Shown here: piece after piece, positions 1-8,645 of the stretch | How the letters are laid out: every line of letters starts with the position of its first letter | Numbering within the stretch: position 1 is the stretch's first letter | Source of the DNA: Nostoc sp. C052 | GTDB lineage: Bacteria > Cyanobacteriota > Cyanobacteriia > Cyanobacteriales > Nostocaceae | Direction: 5' to 3' | DNA length: 64,000 bases | Assembly (NCBI RefSeq): GCF_013393905.1 | Contig: NZ_CP040272.1 | Coordinates: forward strand, 2,356,001-2,420,000 | Translations under genes and position numbers: made by a program | The notes under the pieces: model-generated | Told to the model about the DNA's origin: nothing | Seen by the model: only the letters and a program-made list of their open reading frames with translations | Database searches by the model: none

Positions 1-139
1 CTTGAGAGAGATCGAGTTGCTGCCGAAGTTCACGGATTAAATCTGAAATTTTGACTGGTTTTCCTAGTTCCATAGTAGGAAGAGTAGGACAGGTGTCTCG
101 CCATTTGTCTCCAGCTTGAGGAAGAATTTCAAGAATCAT
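1..139 (-). CDS. Partial N-terminus of a possible helix-turn-helix (XRE-like) protein
   Basis: An open frame enters the window from the left edge on the minus strand, so only the first 46 codons are visible. An ATG sits at 139 and a second in-frame ATG at 73. After the second ATG the protein reads MELGKPVKISDLIRELRQQL, which resembles the first helix of XRE-type DNA-binding domains in cyanobacterial regulators. No clear ribosome binding site separates the two starts. The recognition helix lies outside the window, so the regulator call is an inference from a short stretch. Confidence 0.4.
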   Translation of the reverse strand, partial: MILEILPQAGDKWRDTCPTLPTMELGKPVKISDLIRELRQQLDLSQ

Positions 140-600
140 CAGTTGTTATCAATTTCATCTTTTGGCGAAATACCAATATTCAGTTATCAGTGTTCACGGA
201 TTACTGTTCACTGTAGAAGCTATATATAAAATAAACATTAAATTTTGTCTAATAAGCGATTGATAATAGTAAGATAATTGCCGATTTGACTAATAATTTT
301 CAGCGATCGCACACAACCAAAAACTTTGTGGTGCGTAATCTTTCCATCATTTATACCAAAGCTAATTTTATATATAAATAACCTATATATAAGTTATAGT
401 TAATACTTTTCGTCGTGAGCATCCCAGATATGCAAGTTATATCAAACTCAAGTTACAAATTGTCATTGCGGGCGCAACGTAGTGAAGTGAAGCAATCCGA
501 TATCTTGCGATTGCTTCTCAGGGTTAGCGCGTCTCAAATACTATTGACAAGCGGACTTGCCTGATCAGCAATCAGCTTGGAAACAAAGTGGCACAATTCG
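140..600. other. AT-rich intergenic stretch with an inverted repeat
   Basis: No gene is seen here. The stretch is AT-rich and carries a HIP1-like GCGATCGC near 303 and a dispersed repeat piece around 465-517. Inside that piece GAAGCAATC (489-497) and GATTGCTTC (509-517) form a perfect 9-bp inverted repeat. This looks like one of the small palindromic repeats common between Nostoc genes, and no regulatory role can be claimed. Confidence 0.5.
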
Positions 601-1073
601 AGCTAGGGTAAGATTTAATCCATCTAGGTGCAAGGTTCGAGTAATGTCAACCGGATTTGAATTTCAGGAATATTTTACACAAGTAAACAAGATCAAGCCT
701 TTTTTAGAGCTATTCAAGAAGTTGATAAAGTCCGTGATTTTTTAGCTACTCCTGAAAATATCTTGGTAAATACAAGCACAAAACACGGTAAAATAGCTGA
801 ACAAGTAGAAGTTGGTATTCGTAATGCTAAATCGCTCTTCGTACTGCTCAAAAATTACAAGAAAAAGTTCAAGAAATAGAGCAAATGTCTGGTCATCCAT
901 TTAGCCAAACTGTTAGACCGAGATTATCTAACTATTCAGATGTAAAAATAGGTAAAGTCGATGAGACACTAGCTCACCATGAGAAAGCATTAAAGAGAAA
1001 TAACGCAGAAATTAAAGACAGAATACGTACCGAAGCTCAACCTAACATAGCTTATTATTCACAATGTAGATGA
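601..1073 (+). pseudogene. Frameshifted relic of an unrecognised protein
   Basis: Two open segments in different frames look like parts of one former protein. Frame one (about 703-840) reads FRAIQEVDKVRDFLATPEN and later AEQVEVGIRNAKS. Frame three (about 841-1073) continues with RTAQKLQEKVQEIEQMSGHP and runs to a stop at 1071-1073. The join near 838 needs a -1 shift, and the two segments have matching charged, helical character. There is no good start, and the first part overlaps stops in its own frame. I do not recognise the family. The call of a decayed gene rests on the smooth continuation across the shift. Confidence 0.45.
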
Positions 1074-1127
1074 GCTAGACTTATTCATGTTTAGCTGAGT
1101 GCGACTGAAGAATACAATTTTATAAAA

Positions 1128-1197
1128 ATCGGGACTGAGAAATAAATCTCAGTCCCGATAAAAAAGCGGGCTAACCGCTATTTATATGGTTAACCCG
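1128..1197 (-). terminator. Rho-independent terminator of the ycf35 gene, two tandem hairpins
   Basis: Perfect 13-base arms at 1128-1140 (ATCGGGACTGAGA) and 1147-1159 enclose a 6-base loop. Read on the minus strand the hairpin is followed by a T-run (TTTTTATAAAA), as expected for a factor-independent terminator. A second, weaker hairpin (arms 1167-1176 and 1188-1197, one G-T pair) lies between it and the ycf35 stop codon at 1227. Confidence 0.8.
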
Positions 1198-1226
1198 TGC
1201 AGCTTTGGGAACGCGCAGAGAAATTG

Positions 1227-1577
1227 TTATTGCAATACCAACTTCACATTGGCGTTTTGCAAACCGCGCTGTTTTACTTCAGCCAAAGTTTTGTTAACGG
1301 CATACTTTTGGTTGATTGAGTTGATCAACTCGGTTTGGTTGTGCTTCTTAGCAACGCCCCACAAGTCAGCGATTAGGTCAAAAGAACCATCGCTATTGCG
1401 AGACCAGCCGAGGTCATATTCGCCTTCCAACACGGCAACGATGTCAGAACGGACACGCTGACCGTTATAACCACGGACATCAGCTTCAGTCTTTACGCTA
1501 ATACCGAGGTCGCGCAAGGAAGCCTTGAGGATTTCGGCATCGGTGATTTTGGTACGCAGGGTGCTAAAGTGAGACAT
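1227..1577 (-). CDS. ycf35: Ycf35-type DUF1257 protein
   Basis: This 116-residue protein belongs to the DUF1257/Ycf35 family, conserved in cyanobacteria and red-algal plastids; its biochemical role is not established. The start MSHFSTLRTKITD at 1577 is preferred over an upstream frame extension because GGAGGAAACCCAA lies directly before it, an excellent ribosome binding site. Visible family features are the N-terminal SHFSTLRTKI segment, a central YDLGW strand and a C-terminal region ending NVKLVLQ. It lies downstream of the ycf46 gene on the same strand, about 140 bases away, and is followed by a strong terminator, so it may be the last gene of that unit or have its own promoter. Confidence 0.85.
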   Translation of the reverse strand: MSHFSTLRTKITDAEILKASLRDLGISVKTEADVRGYNGQRVRSDIVAVLEGEYDLGWSRNSDGSFDLIADLWGVAKKHNQTELINSINQKYAVNKTLAEVKQRGLQNANVKLVLQ

Positions 1578-1718
1578 TTGGGTTTCCTCCAATGAGAAGA
1601 TTGAGAAAAACGACAACGGTTTGTTTTGGGCGAAGCCGCGCTTAACAGGATGCGGCTTTTCTTATAACTGCTAGCATTTTCAGCTAGCCTTTCCCCCTGG
1701 GATGGCAGAGGAAAGCTT

Positions 1719-3230
1719 TTAAAACTCCATTCGCTGATATTCAGCTACGGAGGATGCTGCGGGGCGGGCGCGCTGTCTGGCCCAATCTCTCAGAGCCGTT
1801 ACTTGTTCTTGCATCGTTCGAGACAGCGGCAATGTTGCCTTCAGTGCAGCAATAATATCTAGTTGGGTGAACTCCCGATCTTGGGCAAAAGCTTCATACA
1901 TTGCCGCAACGATCGCTTGCTCAACTTCTGCCCCAGAAAATCCGTCAGACATCTTGGCTAGTTGCTCAAGATCGAATCGAGAGATGTCTTCACGGCGTTT
2001 CGTCAGGTGAATATTGAAAATGTGCTGCCGTTCTTCCGGTGTTGGCAGATCGACAAAGAATATTTCATCAAAGCGTCCTTTCCTCAAGAATTCGCCAGGT
2101 AAGCGTTCTACTCGGTTGGCAGTTGCCATCACGAACACTGGTGATTTCTTATCCTGCATCCATGTAAGGAAGGAGCCGAAGATTCTACTTGAAGTCCCCC
2201 CATCAGAATCAGATGAACCTCCACTACCAGCAAAGGATTTATCCAATTCATCGATAAATAAAATCGCTGGGGAAATAGATTCTGCTGTTTTCAGGGCGTT
2301 TCGCAGATTTGCCTCACTTCGTCCCACCATTGAGCCGTCGTAGACTCGCCCCATATCTAACCGTAGCAGTGGTAAACCCCACAGCCGGGAAGTAGTTTTG
2401 GCAATCAACGATTTACCGCAACCGGGAACTCCTAAAATTAACATCCCCTTTGGTTGAGGCAAACCATACTCTCTCGCTCTTTCTGTAAAGGCGTTAGAGC
2501 GTTGCTTGAGCCATCTTTTTAACTCTTCTAAGCCACCTACAGCATCAATGGTTTCATCTTCTTCAATGTATTCTAAGATGCCATTGCGCCGAATTAGTTG
2601 CTTTTTCTCAGATAAAACGATATCTACTTCATCTTCCGTCAAACGCCCTGTAGTTACCTGTGCCTTACGATAGACTTTTTCAGCTTCGTCTTTAGTTAGA
2701 CCTAAAGCGGCTCTGAGAAGTTTTTCTCTGGCTTCTGTTGTCAGTCGGCGACCACGATTTTGGTCTATATGGTGAGTTAAGACTTTGTTCAACTCAGCCA
2801 TATCTGGCAATGTAAAGTCGAGAACGACAACTTCTTTTTCCAGTTCTATAGGTACTTGTTGCATTGGAGACATCAAAATGATGTTCTTCTGCATACCCTT
2901 GAAACTAGCGATCGCATCACGTAGCGATCTGTTAGTCGCAGGCGCATCTATAAAGGGGTGTAAATCTTTAAGAATAAATATACTTGGTTCTTTCTGCCGA
3001 ATTATCCACTCAATCGCCGCCTCTGGAGACACGGTATTATGTTGAGTAACATTCCGGGGCTGACCATACTCGACAATCCCGTGCGTTACTGTCCAAATAA
3101 ATACTCGGCGCTGGGGCTTTAACAACTGGGCGATTGTGGAAACTGCTAGCTCGGCCCGCTCTTCCTCGGAGGTCACAAGGTAGATTAAAGGGTATTGAGC
3201 TTGAATTAGGATATTGAGCTCTTCTTTCAT
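1719..3230 (-). CDS. ycf46: Ycf46-type AAA ATPase
   Basis: AAA-family ATPase of about 503 residues, the usual length for Ycf46 proteins. The N-terminal half (MKEELNILIQAQYPLIYLVT onward) is a degenerate P-loop-like domain. The C-terminal AAA module has Walker A GVPGCGKS near residue 268, Walker B ILFIDELDK near residue 322, then sensor and arginine-finger segments (ATANR, RKGRFDE). I start it at the ATG at 3230; the frame extends to a TTG at 3293, but those 21 residues do not look like family sequence. Ycf46 homologues have been linked to photosynthesis and inorganic carbon response in cyanobacteria, but the substrate is unknown. The gene lies 78 bases after the ribbon-helix-helix gene on the same strand and may be co-transcribed. 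Confidence 0.85.
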   Translation of the reverse strand: MKEELNILIQAQYPLIYLVTSEEERAELAVSTIAQLLKPQRRVFIWTVTHGIVEYGQPRNVTQHNTVSPEAAIEWIIRQKEPSIFILKDLHPFIDAPATNRSLRDAIASFKGMQKNIILMSPMQQVPIELEKEVVVLDFTLPDMAELNKVLTHHIDQNRGRRLTTEAREKLLRAALGLTKDEAEKVYRKAQVTTGRLTEDEVDIVLSEKKQLIRRNGILEYIEEDETIDAVGGLEELKRWLKQRSNAFTERAREYGLPQPKGMLILGVPGCGKSLIAKTTSRLWGLPLLRLDMGRVYDGSMVGRSEANLRNALKTAESISPAILFIDELDKSFAGSGGSSDSDGGTSSRIFGSFLTWMQDKKSPVFVMATANRVERLPGEFLRKGRFDEIFFVDLPTPEERQHIFNIHLTKRREDISRFDLEQLAKMSDGFSGAEVEQAIVAAMYEAFAQDREFTQLDIIAALKATLPLSRTMQEQVTALRDWARQRARPAASSVAEYQRMEF

Positions 3231-3308
3231 ACTTCGACCTACTTGAGACCTTATAGAGACAGTAGAGACATTACTTCTGGTAAAGACAACCAAATCATGA
3301 ATATTTAT

Positions 3309-3662
3309 CTAGCAAGGAACTAACTCTTCCTCGCCCTTGGGATTGGTTTCATCTTCATCCATCTCATCAATAGAAAGATGCTCTTGACCAACTACTCCTG
3401 GTTGATTGCCTAAAGTAACCAGTTCCCCATCACGTAATACTAGTGAGCTATCACAAGTCGGGCATGAATAAACTCTATGAGTCCGCCCATAACTAGAATC
3501 TTCTAACTCGTCAACTAATTCTTGATTAGACAGGTAAAAACCAAGGGCACGCTCGGCAAGTTCTGACATTGGCTCGGAATCGATTGCTGAACGAATCTTC
3601 AGTTTTCTGTGCAACTCTGACGATAAATACAAAGTGACCTTTTGCTTAGTTTGCGTTTGCAT
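3309..3662 (-). CDS. Ribbon-helix-helix protein with a CPxC segment
   Basis: This 117-residue protein starts with a likely ribbon-helix-helix DNA-binding fold: strand QKVTLYLSSELHRKLKIRSA and a helix SEPMSELAERALGFYL. A CPTC motif near residue 68 follows, then an acidic tail (DEMDEDETNPKGEEE) that ends in Cys. One CxxC pair alone could be half of a zinc site formed in a dimer. It lies directly upstream of ycf46 in the same direction, so it could regulate or accompany that ATPase; this is an inference from position. Function unknown. Confidence 0.7.
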   Translation of the reverse strand: MQTQTKQKVTLYLSSELHRKLKIRSAIDSEPMSELAERALGFYLSNQELVDELEDSSYGRTHRVYSCPTCDSSLVLRDGELVTLGNQPGVVGQEHLSIDEMDEDETNPKGEEELVPC

Positions 3663-3862
3663 ATAACTCTTTAACGGTCTTACCCGGGTATGTATATCAA
3701 GTTATCGGTTCTTTTCTTGCTTGTCAAGACAGTAAAACGTTTTAACGGCACTTTCGTTACATTTATTTATATTTGGAGATGAGATGCTAATGAATCAGGC
3801 TGAAACTGGGAATTAGCGATCGCTAAACCAACAACAATAAAGTAATGATTGCCGGGCTTGGC

Positions 3863-4654
3863 TTATTTTCTAGTGATTTGGAGCGTCAGCGGATTAAAGT
3901 TGAACACCTTTCCGGTTGTAAACAACTGATATCCACAGGAAACGCCAGCGAATGACACGAGCATCGAAAAAAGAGACACTGAACCGATTACCACACCACT
4001 GGCGATGAAGAGGGCAATTCCGATGCCAATCAACACCCATCCCAGTATCCGATTATCGCGTCCACCCCAATTTAGAGCTACTATACCTCCCATACACAGC
4101 AAAATCCCAGGTGTGCTGCGTAAATAAACACTTATATAAATGCTTGTACTTAAAAAAGTAATCCCTGCTAGAATTAGCCCTAAACCAATAAGCTTACTAG
4201 CAAGAATTACTTGATCTTCCTCTTCTTTACCGATGGTAGGTGCTGTAATTTTTGTTGGTGCAGAGTTTGGTGTAGGATTTTTTGTGGCAGATGCAGAGTG
4301 CTGCTGCACCCTAAACATGAAAGTTATTTTGTCTCCTTGTCCAAGTGAAACTCTGTCTCCTGGATGCAGTGGACAAAAAACTTGAGGTTGAAGTTTCGTG
4401 CCGTTAATGTATGTGCCATTAGAACTGCCCAAATCGGTGATATGGTATTCATCTCCATTTCTCCAAATTTGCGCGTGAATGCGAGATGCCACATCCGAAT
4501 CTGGTAAGCCAGAAATATCAATATCTGGTGGTTTTTGGTCGTTTGGCTTACCGATACAAATTACCGAAAGATTGGCTGGAAATTGTAAAGATGTGTTGGT
4601 TTGGAAGTGAAAAAGCTCTAAAGTTAGCTCGGCTGTCTGAGATGCACTGTACAT
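3863..4654 (-). CDS. FHA-domain membrane protein
   Basis: A 263-residue protein with an N-terminal forkhead-associated domain (about residues 25-113). Visible FHA marks are SRIHAQIWR and the DLGSSNGTYING turn, which bind phosphothreonine peptides in this family. A proline/threonine linker follows, then three or four hydrophobic segments (about residues 145-255) that should anchor it in the membrane with the FHA domain in the cytoplasm. It probably senses Ser/Thr kinase signalling at the membrane; the partner is unknown. It stands alone on the minus strand, divergent from the lipoprotein gene. Confidence 0.75.
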   Translation of the reverse strand: MYSASQTAELTLELFHFQTNTSLQFPANLSVICIGKPNDQKPPDIDISGLPDSDVASRIHAQIWRNGDEYHITDLGSSNGTYINGTKLQPQVFCPLHPGDRVSLGQGDKITFMFRVQQHSASATKNPTPNSAPTKITAPTIGKEEEDQVILASKLIGLGLILAGITFLSTSIYISVYLRSTPGILLCMGGIVALNWGGRDNRILGWVLIGIGIALFIASGVVIGSVSLFSMLVSFAGVSCGYQLFTTGKVFNFNPLTLQITRK

Positions 4655-4795
4655 AAGCTGTCTGATAAAGCACTCTTTATAAGCTTCTCTACTGAGAGCT
4701 TAAAAGAGAATGGTAAATATCCTGAAAGAATATTGAACTTTTAATGAGTGCTTTTTTAGTGCAAGGTATTGATCTTGGCAAAAAGTGTAATGTAA

Positions 4796-5326
4796 ATGGC
4801 TACTGCTAATAAAACTTGTAGTTTGGGGCGAAGAATTTATCGGTTTGCCGCCAGCGTTAGCGGAGTCATTGCCCTGTTAATAATTTTGTGGGGTTGTACT
4901 GCAAATGATTTTAACGCTGGAGCGATCGCCTGGAAAACTTATACTAACTCTCGTTATGGCTTTGAATTTCCATATCCGAGTACCTGGACTCCTTTAGCAG
5001 CCCCAGCAAACGATGATGGAATTGCGTTTATTTCACCACAGGACAAATCAGTGGAAATTCGGGGATGGGCAAGTCATCAGCTACCAAATTCGATTGTTAC
5101 AGATCAAGAGTCTGTGAAAAAGATACAACCAAACTTTCAAACCACTCAAGGAGTTTCTGGGGTGGTAGTTGTAGAAGTTGATCAACAAGTAGGTTCCATG
5201 ACACTGACACTAACTCAGGGTCAAGTGAAATACCATTTGCGGGGACGAAGCAAGAGCCAAAAATTTCAAGATTACTATCGTTTGTTTTATTACATTGCCC
5301 AGCAGTATCGGATTACGAAGTCTTGA
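4796..5326 (+). CDS. PsbP-like lipoprotein, function unknown
   Basis: A 176-residue protein with a basic N-terminus, a hydrophobic segment and a lipobox-like LWGC at residues 31-34, so it is probably a lipoprotein. After the lipidation site it reads YTNSRYGFEFPYPSTWTPLA, resembling the start of PsbP-like domains (tyrosine-rich strand then YPxxW). This resemblance is suggestive only: PsbP-like proteins occur on the lumenal side of cyanobacterial thylakoids, but no residue here proves a photosystem role. The first ATG is used; no strong ribosome binding site is seen. Confidence 0.6.
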   Translation: MATANKTCSLGRRIYRFAASVSGVIALLIILWGCTANDFNAGAIAWKTYTNSRYGFEFPYPSTWTPLAAPANDDGIAFISPQDKSVEIRGWASHQLPNSIVTDQESVKKIQPNFQTTQGVSGVVVVEVDQQVGSMTLTLTQGQVKYHLRGRSKSQKFQDYYRLFYYIAQQYRITKS

Positions 5327-5538
5327 GGTATGGGGTATGGGGATAAAGGAGATGAAAAAGCAAGGGAGCAGGGAGCTAGGGAGAAGAGTTTTCCCCCAGC
5401 AACAGCAGCACCCCGCCCCTCTGCCTCTTCTCCATACCCAATCCCCAATCCCCAAAATCCACATCTCCCTCAGAATGATGATTGAGAGGGGACAGAAACC
5501 TGATAAATTTAGCTATCAGCGAGTAAAAACTAGTGAAA
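5327..5538. repeat. Intergenic heptamer and low-complexity repeats before sqdB
   Basis: The spacer contains purine runs (GGGAGCAGGGAG) and a CCCCAAT heptamer tract near 5440-5456. Similar tracts recur at 19760-19790, 45890-45920, 49849-49875 and 58392-58408, which fits the short tandemly repeated heptanucleotides of heterocystous cyanobacteria. Confidence 0.6.
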
Positions 5539-6693
5539 ATGAAAGTCCTGGTTATTGGTGGTGATGGATATTGCGGTTGGGCAACTGCTCTTTACCTTTC
5601 CAATCGAGGTTATGAAGTTGGAATTTTAGATAGTTTGGTGCGGCGGCACTGGGATAATGAACTTGGTGTCGAAACTCTTACTCCCATCGCACTAATTCAG
5701 CAACGCCTCCAGCGCTGGCAAGATTTGACAGGTAAATCGATCGACTTGTTCATCGGCGATATTACAAATTACGAATTTCTCCATAAAACATTACAGCAAT
5801 TTCAACCAAATGCTCTTGTGCATTTTGGTGAACAGCGTTCAGCCCCATTTTCCATGATTGACCGAGAACACGCAGTTCTCACCCAGGTCAATAATGTAGT
5901 TGGGACGTTGAACTTACTGTACGCAATGCGCGAAGATTTCCCCGACTGTCATTTGGTGAAGCTGGGGACAATGGGAGAATACGGTACACCCAACATCGAC
6001 ATTGAAGAAGGGTATATCACCATTGAACACAATGGACGCAAGGATACCTTACCTTATCCCAAGCAGCCTGGGTCAATGTACCATTTAAGCAAAGTCCATG
6101 ATAGTCATAACATCCACTTTGCTTGCCGGATTTGGGGATTGCGGGCAACTGATTTAAATCAGGGTGTAGTTTATGGCGTTTTAACCGAAGAAACGGGGAT
6201 AGACGAACTATTGATTAATCGGCTAGATTACGATGGTGTGTTTGGTACTGCACTAAACCGCTTTTGTATTCAAGCAGCCATTGGACATCCGTTAACTGTC
6301 TACGGTAAAGGTGGGCAAACTCGCGGATTTTTGGATATTCGGGATACAGTGAGATGTGTGGAATTAGCGATCGCTAACCCTGCTGAAGCTGGAGAATTCC
6401 GCGTATTTAATCAATTTACCGAACAATTCAGCGTTGGCGAATTGGCATTGATGGTGAAAAAAGCTGGTAACGCTATCGGGTTGAACGTAGAAATCAATCA
6501 CCTAGATAATCCCAGAGTTGAGAAGGAAGAACATTACTTCAACGCGAAAAACACCAAATTGCTTGATTTAGGTTTACAGCCTCACTTGCTCTCTGATTCT
6601 CTCCTCGATTCTCTGTTAAACTTTGCCATTAAGTATCAGAAACGAGTTGATCACAAACAAATTCTGCCTAAAGTCTCTTGGCACAGAAATTAG
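5539..6693 (+). CDS. sqdB: UDP-sulfoquinovose synthase SqdB
   Basis: Makes UDP-sulfoquinovose from UDP-glucose and sulfite, the head-group donor for the thylakoid lipid SQDG. The 384-residue protein starts MKVLVIGGDGYCGWATALYL, the NAD-binding Rossmann motif characteristic of SqdB, and has VHFGEQRSAPFSM and a catalytic YHLSKVHDS (Tyr-x-x-x-Lys) of the short-chain dehydrogenase type. An upstream in-frame GTG at 5533 adds only two residues; the ATG is preferred. It heads an operon with the DUF4291 gene 12 bases after its stop and sqdX next, which is strong context for the assignment. Confidence 0.95.
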   Translation: MKVLVIGGDGYCGWATALYLSNRGYEVGILDSLVRRHWDNELGVETLTPIALIQQRLQRWQDLTGKSIDLFIGDITNYEFLHKTLQQFQPNALVHFGEQRSAPFSMIDREHAVLTQVNNVVGTLNLLYAMREDFPDCHLVKLGTMGEYGTPNIDIEEGYITIEHNGRKDTLPYPKQPGSMYHLSKVHDSHNIHFACRIWGLRATDLNQGVVYGVLTEETGIDELLINRLDYDGVFGTALNRFCIQAAIGHPLTVYGKGGQTRGFLDIRDTVRCVELAIANPAEAGEFRVFNQFTEQFSVGELALMVKKAGNAIGLNVEINHLDNPRVEKEEHYFNAKNTKLLDLGLQPHLLSDSLLDSLLNFAIKYQKRVDHKQILPKVSWHRN

Positions 6694-6705
6694 GGTAAAC
6701 TCTGC

Positions 6706-7350
6706 GTGCGGCTGATAACAGAAGCTTATTTAACTCAAGTCAGTAATTGGCCTGAAAATGGTCGTCATATTTTAGCACAATATGACGACCATTCAATTGT
6801 TGTTTATCAAGCGTATCGTCCATCTATTGGTAACTTCGCCGCCACCTATGGTTATTTTGGTGGTGAGTTTAGTTTTGACCGTATGAGTTGGATAAAACCT
6901 AACTTCCTCTGGATGATGTATCGTTCTGGATGGGGTACACAAAATGGACAAGAGGTAGTGTTAGCTATTTGGATTAAGCGTTCGGCTTTTAATGAAATTT
7001 TAGCGGCGGCTGTTCATTCCAGCTACGTTCCAGAACTTTATCCCGATAAAAGTATATGGCAAAAAGCATTGAAGCAATCACAAGTCCGTCTACAATGGGA
7101 CCCAGACCATCACCCAACTGGGACAAAATTAGAAAGACGCGCTATTCAGTTAGGGTTACGTGGTGAAGTACTAGTTGCTTATGCCAAAGATTGGATTGTG
7201 AACATTGAGAACATCTCGGACTTTGTACAAAAACAGAGGCAAAACATTAAATCTGACTGTGCAGAGTTGATTACACCACAGGAGAGAGTCTATTCTGTGT
7301 TTGATACCGAAACGCAAGCAAAGCTGAGATTATCTGCCTGGACTGAATAG
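6706..7350 (+). CDS. DUF4291 family protein within the sulfolipid operon
   Basis: A 214-residue protein of the DUF4291 family, recognised by VVYQAYRPSIGNFA, FSFDRMSWIKPNFLWMMYRS and GWGTQNGQEVVLAIW. The family is widespread and its function is not known; the conserved WIKPNFLWMMYRSGW core looks like a binding or catalytic site. It starts at a GTG 12 bases after sqdB and stops 6 bases before sqdX, so all three genes are probably one transcript. This could be a passenger gene or an unrecognised part of sulfolipid metabolism; neither can be settled from sequence. No signal peptide or membrane segment is seen. Confidence 0.85.
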   Translation: MRLITEAYLTQVSNWPENGRHILAQYDDHSIVVYQAYRPSIGNFAATYGYFGGEFSFDRMSWIKPNFLWMMYRSGWGTQNGQEVVLAIWIKRSAFNEILAAAVHSSYVPELYPDKSIWQKALKQSQVRLQWDPDHHPTGTKLERRAIQLGLRGEVLVAYAKDWIVNIENISDFVQKQRQNIKSDCAELITPQERVYSVFDTETQAKLRLSAWTE

Positions 7351-7356
7351 TTTTTT

Positions 7357-8487
7357 ATGAGAATTGCTTTATTTACCGAAACCTTTTTACCCAAGGTTGA
7401 CGGCATTGTAACGCGCCTACGCCATACTGTTGACCATCTACAGCGCAGTGGTAATCAAGTGCTGGTGATTGCCCCAGATGGAGGCATCACAGAACACAAA
7501 GGCGCTAAAGTTTACGGTGTTACTGGCTTTCCTCTGCCATTGTATCCAGAATTGCAAATGGCATTACCCCGCCCAGCTATTGGTTATGTTTTAGAAGAGT
7601 TTAAGCCTGATATTATTCATGTCGTAAATCCAGCAGTTTTGGGTTTAGCAGGTATATTTTATAGCAAAATCCTCAAAATTCCCTTGGTGGCGTCTTATCA
7701 TACCCATTTACCCCAATATCTCCAACATTACGGTTTGGCTATGTTAGAAGGGTTTCTTTGGGAACTGCTAAAAGGCGCTCATAATCAAGCAGCTTTGAAT
7801 CTGTGTACTTCCACAGCAATGGTTGAGGAACTGACAGCACACGGTATTGAACGTGTAGATTTATGGCAGCGCGGAGTAGATACAGAATTATTTCACCCCG
7901 ATTTAGCTAGTGTAGAGATGCGATCGCGCTTATCGCAAAATCATCCAGAAAGTCCATTACTACTTTACGTTGGGCGGCTTTCGGCGGAAAAAGAGATTGA
8001 GCGCATCAAACCAATTTTAGAAGCAATTCCCCAAGGGCGGTTAGCATTAGTTGGGGATGGGCCCCACCGTCAAGCATTGCAAAAACACTTTGCTGGTACA
8101 AACACTTATTTTGTGGGGTATCTCATGGGACAAGAATTAGGTTCTGCCTTTGCGAGTGCTGATGCCTTTATCTTTCCTTCCCGTACAGAAACACTGGGCT
8201 TAGTATTACTAGAAGCGATGGCTGCTGGCTGTCCGGTGGTAGCAGCCCGTTCTGGGGGAATTCCCGATATTGTGACAGATGGCGTAAATGGATATCTTTT
8301 TGAGCCAACAGCAGATATTCAAGGGGCATTAGCTGCTACTGTTCGCCTCTTAGAACAAAAACAACAACGAGATATCATCCGCAAAAATGCTCGTCAGGAA
8401 GCAGAAAGTTGGGGTTGGGCAGCTGCGACCAGACAGCTACAAGATTACTATCAAAAAGTGATATTTTCTCAAGACTTGACAAAATAG
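7357..8487 (+). CDS. sqdX: Sulfoquinovosyltransferase SqdX
   Basis: Transfers sulfoquinovose from UDP-sulfoquinovose to diacylglycerol, the last step of SQDG synthesis, at the membrane face. The 376-residue protein is a GT4 retaining glycosyltransferase: N-terminal MRIALFTETFLPKVDGIVTR, donor-domain GRLSAEKEIE, and the conserved acidic segment SRTETLGLVLLEAMAAGCPV near residues 275-295. It lies 6 bases after the DUF4291 gene in the sqd operon, and operon context identifies it more firmly than the GT4 motifs alone. Confidence 0.92.
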   Translation: MRIALFTETFLPKVDGIVTRLRHTVDHLQRSGNQVLVIAPDGGITEHKGAKVYGVTGFPLPLYPELQMALPRPAIGYVLEEFKPDIIHVVNPAVLGLAGIFYSKILKIPLVASYHTHLPQYLQHYGLAMLEGFLWELLKGAHNQAALNLCTSTAMVEELTAHGIERVDLWQRGVDTELFHPDLASVEMRSRLSQNHPESPLLLYVGRLSAEKEIERIKPILEAIPQGRLALVGDGPHRQALQKHFAGTNTYFVGYLMGQELGSAFASADAFIFPSRTETLGLVLLEAMAAGCPVVAARSGGIPDIVTDGVNGYLFEPTADIQGALAATVRLLEQKQQRDIIRKNARQEAESWGWAAATRQLQDYYQKVIFSQDLTK

Positions 8488-8645
8488 GGTAATGGGAGAT
8501 GAGCTAGCACGGGAAGAAGAAAGATTATTGCCCAATGCCTAAAATCTAAAATTCCCATAACCGAAACAGACTCATGATACAAGCCCATTTATTTATGGTA
8601 ATTATTAATTTTGAATTTTGAATTTTTAATTCGGAGCGAAGCGAC

